NCBI GenBank assembly: GCA_025964255.1
Contig: JAOPZF010000120.1
Coordinates: forward strand, 1 to 64,000
Length of the DNA: 64,000 nucleotides
Source of the DNA: Solirubrobacterales bacterium
GTDB taxonomy: Bacteria > Actinomycetota > Thermoleophilia > Solirubrobacterales > 70-9
Direction: 5' to 3'
Shown: positions 40,791 through 48,737 of the stretch, in pieces
Position numbering within the stretch: position 1 is the first letter of the stretch
Layout of the letters: each line of letters opens with the position of its first letter
Translations under genes and position numbers: made by a program
Notes under the pieces: model-generated
Told to the model about the DNA's origin: nothing
Database searches by the model: none
What the model saw: the letters and a program-made list of their open reading frames with translations, nothing else

Positions 40791-41427
40791 GCGGCTGAGG
40801 AAGGCAACCTTGGCGGCGCTGGTCCTGACCGGCGCGGCCGTCGCCCTGGCGATCGTATTCGGGGGCGGTAAAAGCACGGAAAAGGCGAAAGCCGCGGAAC
40901 CGAATCCAGGCCAGCCGACGGTCTCGATCATCTCGCCCCGCAACGGCGAGGTGCAGCCGACCCACGCGGTGGTGGTGAAGGTCGGCATCGAAAACTTTCA
41001 GTTGGCGCCGGCGAGCTTCGGCGAAGAGCCCGAACTCGGCGAGGGCGGCCTGCGCTTCAGCCTCAACCGCGTCCCCAACTGCGTCGATCCCGAAAAGCTC
41101 GAAAAAGCGATCAAGAGCCCGACCGGCAAGGAACGCCTGCAGGGCCAGTCGATGGACTTCCCGAAGAACGCCGGGCCGAACGGGGTCCTCGCCGAACGGG
41201 AAGGGACCGAGGGGAAGTCCTCCCCGGCGACGCGGCCGGAGATCTTCTACCACCAGCTGCCGCCGGGCTTCTACCGCCTGATCGTCAGCCTCGCGCAGAA
41301 CAACGGCACGCCGTTGAGCTACCACGCGGTCACCAACTTCCAGATCCTGCAGAAACCCGGGCACCACTACAAAAAGTGCGAACCCGGAAAGGTCAGCAGC
41401 GCCAAGGCCGCTGCAAGCCTCGAATAG
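40789..41427 (+). CDS. Exported or membrane-anchored protein with DUF4399-like Ig fold
   Basis: 212 aa from ATG 40789. N-terminal hydrophobic helix (LAALVLTGAAVALAIVFGGG) acts as signal anchor. A beta-sandwich domain begins VSIISPRNGEVQPTHAVVVK and ends FYRLIVSLAQNNGTPLSYHA, like DUF4399-type periplasmic domains. A TAATGT box at 40775-40780 lies 8 bases before the ATG, so the transcript may be leaderless. The GH92 gene diverges with overlapping start codons. An earlier ATG at 40777 would give a longer N-terminus. Confidence 0.75.
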   Translation: MRLRKATLAALVLTGAAVALAIVFGGGKSTEKAKAAEPNPGQPTVSIISPRNGEVQPTHAVVVKVGIENFQLAPASFGEEPELGEGGLRFSLNRVPNCVDPEKLEKAIKSPTGKERLQGQSMDFPKNAGPNGVLAEREGTEGKSSPATRPEIFYHQLPPGFYRLIVSLAQNNGTPLSYHAVTNFQILQKPGHHYKKCEPGKVSSAKAAASLE

Positions 41428-41444
41428 CCCAATACTTCACTTTG

Positions 41445-41450
41445 TATAGT
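41445..41450 (+). promoter_or_regulatory. -10 box of a leaderless promoter for the ABC exporter
   Basis: TATAGT 8 bases before ATG 41459 with no Shine-Dalgarno between. A good -35 hexamer is not visible at 17 bp. Confidence 0.5.
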
Positions 41451-41458
41451 TGGTGGTA

Positions 41459-43252
41459 ATGCGTACGTACCGCCGGCTGATGGGTTTCCTGCGTCCTTAC
41501 AGGCTCCAACTGTGGGGATCGTTGGCCTTCGCCTGGGCCGCGATGGGCATGACGGTGCTGATCCCGTGGCTGATCGGCCAGGCGATCAACGCGATCCACG
41601 AAGAAAAGAAGGCCAACCTCCTTCCCCTCGCGGCGGTGATCCTCGGCGCCGCGATCCTGCGCATGGGCCTCACCGTGGTCCGGCGCCTGGTCGCGGGCAA
41701 AGTCTCCCTGGCGGTCGAATTCGACCTGCGCCAGATGTTCTACGCCCACCTGCAGAAGCTCGAGCTCGGCTTCTTCGACAGCCAGCAGACCGGGCAGCTG
41801 ATGTCGCGGGCGACGGTCGACCTGGGGGCGATCCGCTTCTTCCTCGGCTACGGCCTGATCTTCATCACCCAGAACCTGCTGACGATCGTCCTCGCCTCGA
41901 CCGTAATGTTCATCATCAACCCGCTGCTGGCGGCGCTGGCGCTGATCCCGGCGCCGTTCGTCGTCTGGGTCGCCTCGCGCTACAACCGGATCTCGCGGCC
42001 GGCCGTCCAGGAGGTGTCCCAGCGGGTCGCCGAACTGACCGCGGAGGCCGAGGAGAACGTCTCCGGCATCCGCATCGTCAAGGCCTTCGCCCGGGAGGAA
42101 TTCCAGCTGCACCGCTTCCAGCGGGCGGTCAAGCGGGTCTTCGATCAGTCGATCTATTCAACCCGGCTGCAGGCCTTCTTCTCGCCGCTGATCGGCCTGC
42201 TGCCGCAGATGGGGATCGCGCTGGTCCTGCTGATCGGCGGGCGGATGGTGATCGAAGGCAACCTCGAACTCGGCAACTTCACCACCTTCTACATCTACAT
42301 GGTGATGCTCGCCGGGCCGCTGCGGATGCTCGGCGTGGCGATGGGGATGGCGCAGCGGGCGGTCGCCTCGGGCAACCGGATGTTCGAGATCATCGACCGC
42401 GAACCGGAGATCCAGAGCCCGGCCGATCCGACCCCGCTTCCCGCCGCCGGCGGCGGCCGGGTGGAGCTGCGCGACGTGACGCTCCGCTACGCCTCGGCGC
42501 CGAGCTCCGAAAACGAGTCGGTCCCGGCGCTACACGACGTCTCGCTCGAAGTCGAGTCCGGCAAGACGGTGGCGCTGGTCGGGCCGTCGGGCTCGGGCAA
42601 GACGAGCCTCGTCGCGTTGATCGCGCGGCTCTATGACCCGAGCCAGGGCGAGGTGCTGGTCGACGGCGTCGACGTCCGCGACGTCGATCTGGCGCAGCTG
42701 CGCTCCGAGATCGCCTTCGTCGCCGACGACAGCTTCCTCTTCACCGCCTCGGTCGCCGACAACATCGCCTACGCCCGCGGGAGCGCCAGTCGCGAGGACG
42801 TCGAAGCGGCGGCGCGCCTCGCCCAGGCCGACTCGTTCATCCGCGAACTGCCCGACGGCTACGACACCCGCGTCGGCGAGCGCGGCCTGACGCTTTCGGG
42901 CGGCCAGCGCCAACGCGTGGCGATCGCCCGCGCCCTGCTCGCCGATCCGCGGATCCTGATCCTCGACGACGCCACCTCCTCGGTCGACGCGACCACCGAG
43001 TCGGCGATCAAAGGCGGGCTGCGCGAAGCGATGGCCGGGCGGACGACCTTCATCATCGCCCACCGCCTCTCGACCGTCTCGCTCGCCGACGAGATCATCG
43101 TCCTCGACCACGGTGCGATCGTCGACCGCGGCACCCACGAGGAGTTGATGGAGGGCTGCGGCTTCTACCGCGAGATCGCCGAGCACGGCCTCGCCGACTC
43201 GGTCTTCCTACAGGCTGACCTCGAGGAGCGCGAGGAGGTGGCTCGACTGTGA
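41459..43252 (+). CDS. ABC exporter half-transporter 1 (degenerate Walker B)
   Basis: 597 aa: six-helix ABC exporter membrane domain (about 1-320) and ATPase domain with Walker A GPSGSGKTSL, signature LSGGQRQRVAIARALLADP, and H-loop IIAHRLS. Walker B reads ILILDDATSSVD, with Asp where the catalytic Glu normally sits. Half-transporters with this change pair with a partner that has the Glu. The next gene (4-base overlap) is such a partner, so the two should form a heterodimer. The exported substrate is unknown. Confidence 0.92.
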   Translation: MRTYRRLMGFLRPYRLQLWGSLAFAWAAMGMTVLIPWLIGQAINAIHEEKKANLLPLAAVILGAAILRMGLTVVRRLVAGKVSLAVEFDLRQMFYAHLQKLELGFFDSQQTGQLMSRATVDLGAIRFFLGYGLIFITQNLLTIVLASTVMFIINPLLAALALIPAPFVVWVASRYNRISRPAVQEVSQRVAELTAEAEENVSGIRIVKAFAREEFQLHRFQRAVKRVFDQSIYSTRLQAFFSPLIGLLPQMGIALVLLIGGRMVIEGNLELGNFTTFYIYMVMLAGPLRMLGVAMGMAQRAVASGNRMFEIIDREPEIQSPADPTPLPAAGGGRVELRDVTLRYASAPSSENESVPALHDVSLEVESGKTVALVGPSGSGKTSLVALIARLYDPSQGEVLVDGVDVRDVDLAQLRSEIAFVADDSFLFTASVADNIAYARGSASREDVEAAARLAQADSFIRELPDGYDTRVGERGLTLSGGQRQRVAIARALLADPRILILDDATSSVDATTESAIKGGLREAMAGRTTFIIAHRLSTVSLADEIIVLDHGAIVDRGTHEELMEGCGFYREIAEHGLADSVFLQADLEEREEVARL

Positions 43253-45144
43253 GGCGGCGCCGAGACGACGGGCCGACGGCGCGCGAGGAACGCGTGGCCG
43301 CGGCCGAGCGCGGCGAGAACCCGCTGCGCAACATCGCGATGCTCTTCGGCGCGATCTGGCGGACGCTGCGTGGCGCCGACCAGCGCGGCCGTAAGGTGCG
43401 CTGGTTGATCGGCCTGCTGAAGCCCTACCGCATGCGGATGGCGCTGATGTTCGTCGCCCTGCTGATCGAGACCGGCGCCGGCCTGGCGCCGCCGTTCCTC
43501 GCCGGCCGCGCGATCGACGCGGGAATCGAAACGGGCGACCTGAGCGCGCTCGACTGGATCGTCGCCGCCTTCATCGGCGTCTCGATCCTCTACGCGATCG
43601 CCACCTACGCGGAGACCTACCTCGTCGGCTGGGTCGGCACCCGCACCCTGCAGGATCTGCGCGAGCACATCTTTACCCACATCCAGGGGATGTCGATCGG
43701 CTTCTTCACCCGCAACAGGCCAGGCGTCCTGATCTCGCGGATGACCAACGACGTCGAAGCGCTGCAGCAACTGGTCACCGACGGGGTGGTGACGATCTTC
43801 TCCAGCTCGCTGACCCTGATCGGGGTCGTCGTGATCCTCGTGGTGCTCGACCTGAAGCTGGCGCTGATCACCTTCCTCACCTTCCCGCTGCTCCTGATCG
43901 CGAGCTTCATCTTCCGGATCGCCTCGGCGGGTGCCTATCGGGCGACGCGCGAGCGGATCGCCGCCGTGACCGCCTACCTGCAGGAGAGCCTCAGCGGTGT
44001 GCGGGTGGTGCGCAGCTTCGGCCAGGAGCCGCGCCACGTCGACGAGCTGACCGCGCTGAACGAGGCCAACCGCCAGGTCAACATGAAGACGGTCTACCTC
44101 AACGCCGCCTACTTCCCGGCGGTCGAACTGCTGGCCGCGATCGGCACCTCGGTGATCCTCCTCTACGGCGGCACGCAGGCGATCAACGGCGCGCTCGAAA
44201 TCGGCGTGATCGTCTCCTTCGTCGCCTACCTGACGACGTTCTTCGAACCGATCCAGGAACTCTCCCAGCTGTACACGACCTACCAGTCCGGGATGGCGGC
44301 GCTCGACAAGATCTTCGACCTGCTCGACACCGAGCCGGACATGATCGACGCGCCGGGGGCGATCGACCCGGGGCGGATCCGCGGGGAGATCGAGCTCGAC
44401 GACGTCTGGTTCTCCTACTCCGACGAGACGGACCCGGCGAAGGTTCCGGAGGAGGAGTGGGTGCTCGAAGGGGTCGACCTGCACGTGCCGCCGGGGCAGA
44501 CGCTGGCGTTGGTCGGCGCGACCGGGGCCGGGAAGTCGACCTTCGCCAAGCTCGTCGCCCGCTTCTACGACCCGCAGAAGGGGCGCGTCCTGGTCGACGG
44601 CCACGACCTCAAGGGCGTGCAGCAGAAGGCGCTACGGCGCCAGCTCGGGATCGTGCCGCAGGAGGGCTTCCTGTTCAGTGGGAGCGTCCGCGAAAACCTC
44701 GCCTTCGGTCGCCCCGAGGCGACCCTCGAGGAAATCGAGGACGCGATCGCGACGGTCGGCGCGACCGACTTCGTCAACGCCCTGCCCGACGGGATCGAGA
44801 CCCAGGTCGGCGAGCGCGGCGTCACCCTCTCGGCGGGCCAGCGCCAACTGATCGCCTTCGCCCGCGCCCTCCTCGCCGAGCCCCGCATCCTGATCCTCGA
44901 CGAGGCGACCTCCAACGTCGACGTGCGGACCGAGAAAACGATCGAGAAAGGCCTCGAACTCCTCCTCCACGGCCGCACGGCGATCGTCATCGCCCACCGC
45001 CTCTCCACCATCCGCCGCGCCGGCAAGATCGTCGTCCTCGAACACGGCAGCATCGTCGAGCAAGGCACCCACGACGAGCTCATCGCCGCCGAGGGCGTCT
45101 ACGCGAAGCTCTACGGCGCCTGGGAAGAGAACGCCGCGGCGTAG
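43249..45144 (+). CDS. ABC exporter half-transporter 2 (intact Walker B)
   Basis: 631 aa. A charged N-terminal extension of about 55 residues precedes the six-helix membrane domain. The ATPase domain has Walker A GATGAGKSTF, Walker B ILILDEATSNVD with Glu, and H-loop VIAHRLS, but the signature is LSAGQRQLIAFARALL (Ala for Gly). The degenerate signature here and the degenerate Walker B of partner 1 fall in the same composite ATP site, as in known heterodimeric exporters with one inactive site. Starts at GTG inside the previous gene's stop (GTGA). Confidence 0.93.
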   Translation: MRRRRDDGPTAREERVAAAERGENPLRNIAMLFGAIWRTLRGADQRGRKVRWLIGLLKPYRMRMALMFVALLIETGAGLAPPFLAGRAIDAGIETGDLSALDWIVAAFIGVSILYAIATYAETYLVGWVGTRTLQDLREHIFTHIQGMSIGFFTRNRPGVLISRMTNDVEALQQLVTDGVVTIFSSSLTLIGVVVILVVLDLKLALITFLTFPLLLIASFIFRIASAGAYRATRERIAAVTAYLQESLSGVRVVRSFGQEPRHVDELTALNEANRQVNMKTVYLNAAYFPAVELLAAIGTSVILLYGGTQAINGALEIGVIVSFVAYLTTFFEPIQELSQLYTTYQSGMAALDKIFDLLDTEPDMIDAPGAIDPGRIRGEIELDDVWFSYSDETDPAKVPEEEWVLEGVDLHVPPGQTLALVGATGAGKSTFAKLVARFYDPQKGRVLVDGHDLKGVQQKALRRQLGIVPQEGFLFSGSVRENLAFGRPEATLEEIEDAIATVGATDFVNALPDGIETQVGERGVTLSAGQRQLIAFARALLAEPRILILDEATSNVDVRTEKTIEKGLELLLHGRTAIVIAHRLSTIRRAGKIVVLEHGSIVEQGTHDELIAAEGVYAKLYGAWEENAAA

Positions 45145-45152
45145 GGGCTCCG

Positions 45153-45239
45153 GGGCGCTCAGGGCGGGCGCCCGAAGCTGAAAGGGGCGGGGGCCGTCTC
45201 GACCACGGCGCGGGCAGGCTGTGGCCGTGGCCGAGACGG
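45153..45239. terminator. Strong hairpins after the ABC exporter genes
   Basis: GGGCGC/GCGCCC at 45153-45173, then a long stem at 45194-45239: CCGTCTCG/CGAGACGG plus an inner CCACGGC/GCCGTGG, about 15 bp with one mismatch. They lie between convergent genes, so they may stop transcription from both sides. No T-tract is present. Confidence 0.45.
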
Positions 45240-45305
45240 GGCCGGGAGTGCGGGAAGACGTCACAGGCTCAGGCGGAACGCCACGGTTCCACAACGCCTC
45301 CCCGA

Positions 45306-45351
45306 CGACTGGTCACTTAGGCCCCCTATGGGGGTGACAAGTGACCAGTCG
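45306..45351. repeat. 12-bp perfect palindromic stem with inner hairpin
   Basis: CGACTGGTCACT (45306-45317) pairs with AGTGACCAGTCG (45340-45351); the loop carries CCCCC-TAT-GGGGG. It has the same plan as the element at 58520-58556. With the hairpins before it, this accounts for most of the roughly 300-bp gap 45145-45442, which holds no gene. Confidence 0.6.
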
Positions 45352-45442
45352 TGCCTACGCCTGATGTGGACCTATGACGTTCTCGGCGAAACCCGCCCGG
45401 GACGCAACTCGGACGGCCGCAACGGGCCGAACCACCCAAGGA

Positions 45443-46195
45443 TCAGCCGGGACCGATGCCGCCGGATTCGTTGCTTTCTTCCGGCGCCACTTCCGTCGGG
45501 GGCACTTCTTCGATTTCGCCGCCGGCGCCGCCCGTTTCGGGGGCGACTTCTTCTACTTCCGGAGCTATTTCTTCTTCCGGGATGAATTCTTCTTCGGGGG
45601 CGACTTCTTCTTCGGGCAGGGATTCGATGCCGCCGGATTCTTCCGGGACTACTTCTTCTTCGGCCGCCGGGGGGACGGATTCGGGGCTGGGTTCGGGAGC
45701 GTGCGGGGCTTCGGCGCAGGCTTCGAAGCCATAGACCGCCGCCTGCTGCTGGAATTCTTCAAGGGCCGGCCCCGATTCCTGGGCCGCTTCTTCCTCGGCG
45801 ACGAGGTCTTCTTCCTCGCCGGCTTTTTTGAGGTCGCCCTCGACCATCGCCAGTTTTTCGGCCGCCCCCATGAATTCGGAGTAGCCGTCCTTTTCGCCCG
45901 GCTGGCCGAGCCGCTGGATGCTCTCGACCATTCCGGTGTAGAGGTTGGCGACCTGGGTCGTCTGGACAGAGGCTTCGGCGGCCGATTCTTCGGTCGACCC
46001 GACCGCCGTGTTCACCTCGGCACAGATCGCGTCGCCCTGGCTGATGAAGCCCGCTTTCGAGAGCTTCGGCGCCGTCGTCTTCTTCTTCGCCGTGGTGGTC
46101 GTCGTGCTCGAGCTGCCACCACCGCCGCACCCCGCGACAACGAGGGCGACGATGAATAGCGCCAAGGGCGCAAGGAGGAAGTGCCGGAACCGCAT
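45443..46195 (-). CDS. Glu/Pro-rich lipoprotein
   Basis: 250 aa. Lipobox VVAGCGGGG gives a lipid-anchored Cys near residue 22, followed by a Ser/Thr linker. The region about 45-165 is helical (CAEVNTAVGSTEESAAEASV). The last 90 residues are a low-complexity Glu/Pro tail (EEEVAPEEEFIPEEE), strongly acidic. Glutamate is encoded by GAA almost exclusively. It may bind cations or the cell wall outside the membrane; no enzymatic motif. Confidence 0.85.
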   Translation of the reverse strand: MRFRHFLLAPLALFIVALVVAGCGGGGSSSTTTTTAKKKTTAPKLSKAGFISQGDAICAEVNTAVGSTEESAAEASVQTTQVANLYTGMVESIQRLGQPGEKDGYSEFMGAAEKLAMVEGDLKKAGEEEDLVAEEEAAQESGPALEEFQQQAAVYGFEACAEAPHAPEPSPESVPPAAEEEVVPEESGGIESLPEEEVAPEEEFIPEEEIAPEVEEVAPETGGAGGEIEEVPPTEVAPEESNESGGIGPG

Positions 46196-46227
46196 GAGCT
46201 ATCGAAGCTAGCAGCGACTTCGGACTA

Positions 46228-46298
46228 CTGCGCCCCAGGGACTCGAACCCCGACTACCTGGTCCAGAACCAGACGTGCTGCCATTACACCAGGGCGCA
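46228..46298 (-). tRNA. tRNA-Gln (CTG)
   Basis: Minus strand: acceptor TGCGCCC/GGGCGCA, D-arm GTGT...GCAC, anticodon stem TCTGG/CCAGG with loop TTCTGGA (anticodon CTG), variable TAGTC, T-arm GGGGT-TCGAGT-CCCTG, discriminator G as in tRNA-Gln. CCA not encoded. Confidence 0.93.
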
Positions 46299-46317
46299 AC
46301 GCTGCTTCGTAGGATAA

Positions 46318-47547
46318 CTAGAGGCTCGACAGATTGGCGGTTGCGTCCGCGATCCGGTCCGTCGCGCCCGAGATGTCGACGCCTCCGTAGATCATCCGGC
46401 GGGCTTCGGCGAGGTCTTCGGAGCGGCCCAGGCTGAGGCATCCGGCGACCCTGCCGCCCTTCAGGTACCAGACCGAGAACTCGCCGTCGGCGCGGGAGCC
46501 GCGCCAGATCTCCTGCTCCCAGTCGGCCGCCGGGCCGACGTACTCGAGGCTCGCCCAGTCATCGAGGTCGCTGAAGAAGTAGGGGACGACGTCGTAGTCG
46601 GCGTCCGCCCCGAGCATGTTCTTCGCCGCGTGCATCCCCTGCTGCATCGCCACGTCCCAGTGCTCGACCCGGATCCGCCTTCCGTGGACGACGCTGTCGT
46701 AGCTGCAGACGTCACCTGCCGCGTAGATCCCCGGCGCCGAGGTCCGGAGCTTGGAGTCGCAGATGATCCCGTTGTCGCACTCGAGCCCGGCCCGCTGCGC
46801 CAGCATCATGTCGGGCCGCACGCCGGCGCCGACGACGACCATGTCGCATTCGAAAGCCTTGCCGCTCTCGGTCAGCACCGAGGAGACCCGGCCGTCGCCC
46901 TCGAAGGCGCTGACCGACTCGCCGCCGACGAAGGTCACGCCGTGCTCTTCGAGCCCTTCTTGGAGGAAGCGCCCGGCATCGTCACCGAAGGTGCGCGAGA
47001 GCGCGATCTCCTCGAGGGCGACCATCGTGCAGTCGGCGCCGCGCGCCGCCAGCGAGGCGGCCACCTCGGCGGCGATGTAGCTGCCGCCGACCAGCACCAC
47101 CCGCCCCGCCTTCTCGGCGTCCTCACGGATCGCGTCGGCGTTGCCGTAGGCGCGCAGGTAGTGGATGCCCTCGTTCTCGGCACCCTCGATCCGCAGGATG
47201 TTGACGTTCGACCCCGTCGCCAGCAGCGCCTGGCCGAACCCGACCTCGATCCCGCCCTGCAGTTTCGCCGTCTTCGTCTCGGCGTCGATCGACATCACGT
47301 TCTTGCCGGTCGCGAGCTCGACATCGCTGCGCTCGTACCAGGTGGGGTCGTTGACGTAAGCGTCGGCGCGCGAGGCGTCTCCGCGCAGGTACTCCTTCGA
47401 GAGCGGCGGCCGTTCGTAGGGCGGCTCGGGCTCCCGGCCCACCAACAGGATCGATCCCTCGGCGCCTTGCTTACGCAGCTCCGAGGCGCAGCTCGCCCCG
47501 GCCAATCCACCGCCGACGAGCAGGAAGTCGACCTCGCGGTCAGCCAC
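46318..47547 (-). CDS. FAD-dependent NAD(P)H reductase (ferredoxin-reductase-like)
   Basis: 409 aa. FAD-binding GGGLAGASCASELRKQG, substrate-side PYERPPLSKEYL, NAD(P)-binding VVLVGGSYIAAEVAASLAARG and second FAD motif GIYAAGDVCSYDS put it in the rubredoxin/ferredoxin reductase or AIF-like group. It overlaps the TrkA gene's stop by 8 bases, the last gene of the permease operon. The electron acceptor is unknown; the context suggests a link between transport and redox state, which is inference. Confidence 0.9.
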   Translation of the reverse strand: MADREVDFLLVGGGLAGASCASELRKQGAEGSILLVGREPEPPYERPPLSKEYLRGDASRADAYVNDPTWYERSDVELATGKNVMSIDAETKTAKLQGGIEVGFGQALLATGSNVNILRIEGAENEGIHYLRAYGNADAIREDAEKAGRVVLVGGSYIAAEVAASLAARGADCTMVALEEIALSRTFGDDAGRFLQEGLEEHGVTFVGGESVSAFEGDGRVSSVLTESGKAFECDMVVVGAGVRPDMMLAQRAGLECDNGIICDSKLRTSAPGIYAAGDVCSYDSVVHGRRIRVEHWDVAMQQGMHAAKNMLGADADYDVVPYFFSDLDDWASLEYVGPAADWEQEIWRGSRADGEFSVWYLKGGRVAGCLSLGRSEDLAEARRMIYGGVDISGATDRIADATANLSSL

Positions 47548-48223
47548 CCGGGACGCCGCCGTCCCCTCCGGGTCCGAACAGGACCTTCAGCTCGTCCTCC
47601 TTGCCCGGGTCGAGCACGGCCAAGACCTCGTCGCCTTCCTCGAGCACGGTGTCGGCGTTGGGGACGAAGCCCTTGCCCGCGCGCAGCACCGAGATCAGCA
47701 GCGACCCCTCGGGCATGTGCAGGTCGCCGACCCGCCGCCCGGTCACGCCGGAGTCCTTGCCGAGCAGCATCTCGATGATCTCCAGCTGCTCCTCTTGCAG
47801 GTCGAGCAGGTGGACCAGGCCGTACTCGGGCACCTCGTGCTCGAGCAGGCGAAGAATGAGATCGGTCGCCGAGACCGACGGTTTGATCCCGAGCAGGTCG
47901 AAGTGCTGACGATTCCGCGGGTTGTTGACGCGGGCGATGATCTGGTCGACGAGGTACTTCTCACGGGCGACCTGGCAGATCAGCATGTTGTCCTCGTCGT
48001 CGCCGGTGACCGCGATCACCATGTCGGCGCGCTGGATCCCGGCCCGCTCGAGCACCCAGAGCTCGGAGGCGTCGCCGTAGGAGACGTTGTGCTCGAGCTC
48101 CTGCTCGACCGTCAGGTAGCGGCGCCGATCGCTCTCGATCAGCGTCACCTCGTGGTCCTTCTCAAGCAGCTCTCGGGCGAGGTTCCAACCGACCTTGCCG
48201 GCGCCGACGACGATGATGTACAC
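47540..48223 (-). CDS. TrkA-type RCK protein (N and C domains), CeoC-like
   Basis: 227 aa from GTG 48223. Rossmann motif VVGAGKVGWNLARELLE and Asp/Glu of LIESDRR bind NAD(H); ICQVAREKYLVDQIIARVNNP is typical TrkA-N. Residues about 140-215 form a TrkA-C domain (GSLLISVLRAGKGFVPNADT, GDEVLAVLDPGKE). Gating subunit of K+ transport systems. A GGGGAGG site precedes the GTG, inside the previous gene's 3' end. Start choice discards a 48-codon upstream extension lacking similarity. Confidence 0.9.
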   Translation of the reverse strand: MYIIVVGAGKVGWNLARELLEKDHEVTLIESDRRRYLTVEQELEHNVSYGDASELWVLERAGIQRADMVIAVTGDDEDNMLICQVAREKYLVDQIIARVNNPRNRQHFDLLGIKPSVSATDLILRLLEHEVPEYGLVHLLDLQEEQLEIIEMLLGKDSGVTGRRVGDLHMPEGSLLISVLRAGKGFVPNADTVLEEGDEVLAVLDPGKEDELKVLFGPGGDGGVPGG

Positions 48224-48225
48224 CG

Positions 48226-48708
48226 CTACGCCTCCCCGTCCGAAGCGCTCTCCAGCGCTTCCTCGGACCCGGCGGCGGGGCGCGCCGTGGAGTCGCGGAC
48301 CGCCGTCTCCAGCATGTCGATCGCGACCCGGGTCGGGCAGACCGTCTGCAGGCCCTGCCGCGCGTACCACTCGGCCCGCAGCGGGTCGAGCACCCGCGCG
48401 ATCACGTTCGGCACGCCGTAGCGGCGTTTGGCGATCTGGGAGATGATGATGTTGGTGTTGTCGCCGTCGGTCGAGGCGATGAAGACGTCGGCCTGGTCGA
48501 TCCCCGCGGCCTCGAGCGCCTCGGCCTCGAGCCCGGCGCCGACCGTGAACTGGCCGCCCAGGTCCTCCCAGCTCTTCTCCAGCCCGACCTCGAGCCGCGC
48601 GTGCGACTCGGGGTCCTCGTCGAGTGCCGAAACGGTGTGGCCTTCGCGGAGCATCGCCCGCGCGACCGAACTGCCGACGCGGCCGCAGCCGACGATCAGG
48701 ATGAACAT
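48226..48708 (-). CDS. TrkA-type RCK protein (N domain only), CeoB-like
   Basis: 160 aa. FILIVGCGRVGSSVARAMLREGH is the NAD(H) Rossmann motif; ASTDGDNTNIIISQIAKRRYG and NVIARVLDP complete TrkA-N. No TrkA-C domain. It is followed 2 bases later by the full-length TrkA gene, matching the ceoB-ceoC order of mycobacteria, where an APC-type membrane protein gene is also adjacent. The two RCK proteins probably act together on the neighbouring transporters. Confidence 0.9.
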   Translation of the reverse strand: MFILIVGCGRVGSSVARAMLREGHTVSALDEDPESHARLEVGLEKSWEDLGGQFTVGAGLEAEALEAAGIDQADVFIASTDGDNTNIIISQIAKRRYGVPNVIARVLDPLRAEWYARQGLQTVCPTRVAIDMLETAVRDSTARPAAGSEEALESASDGEA

Positions 48709-48737
48709 GCGGCGGATACTAGAACGGAGGGCATGCC

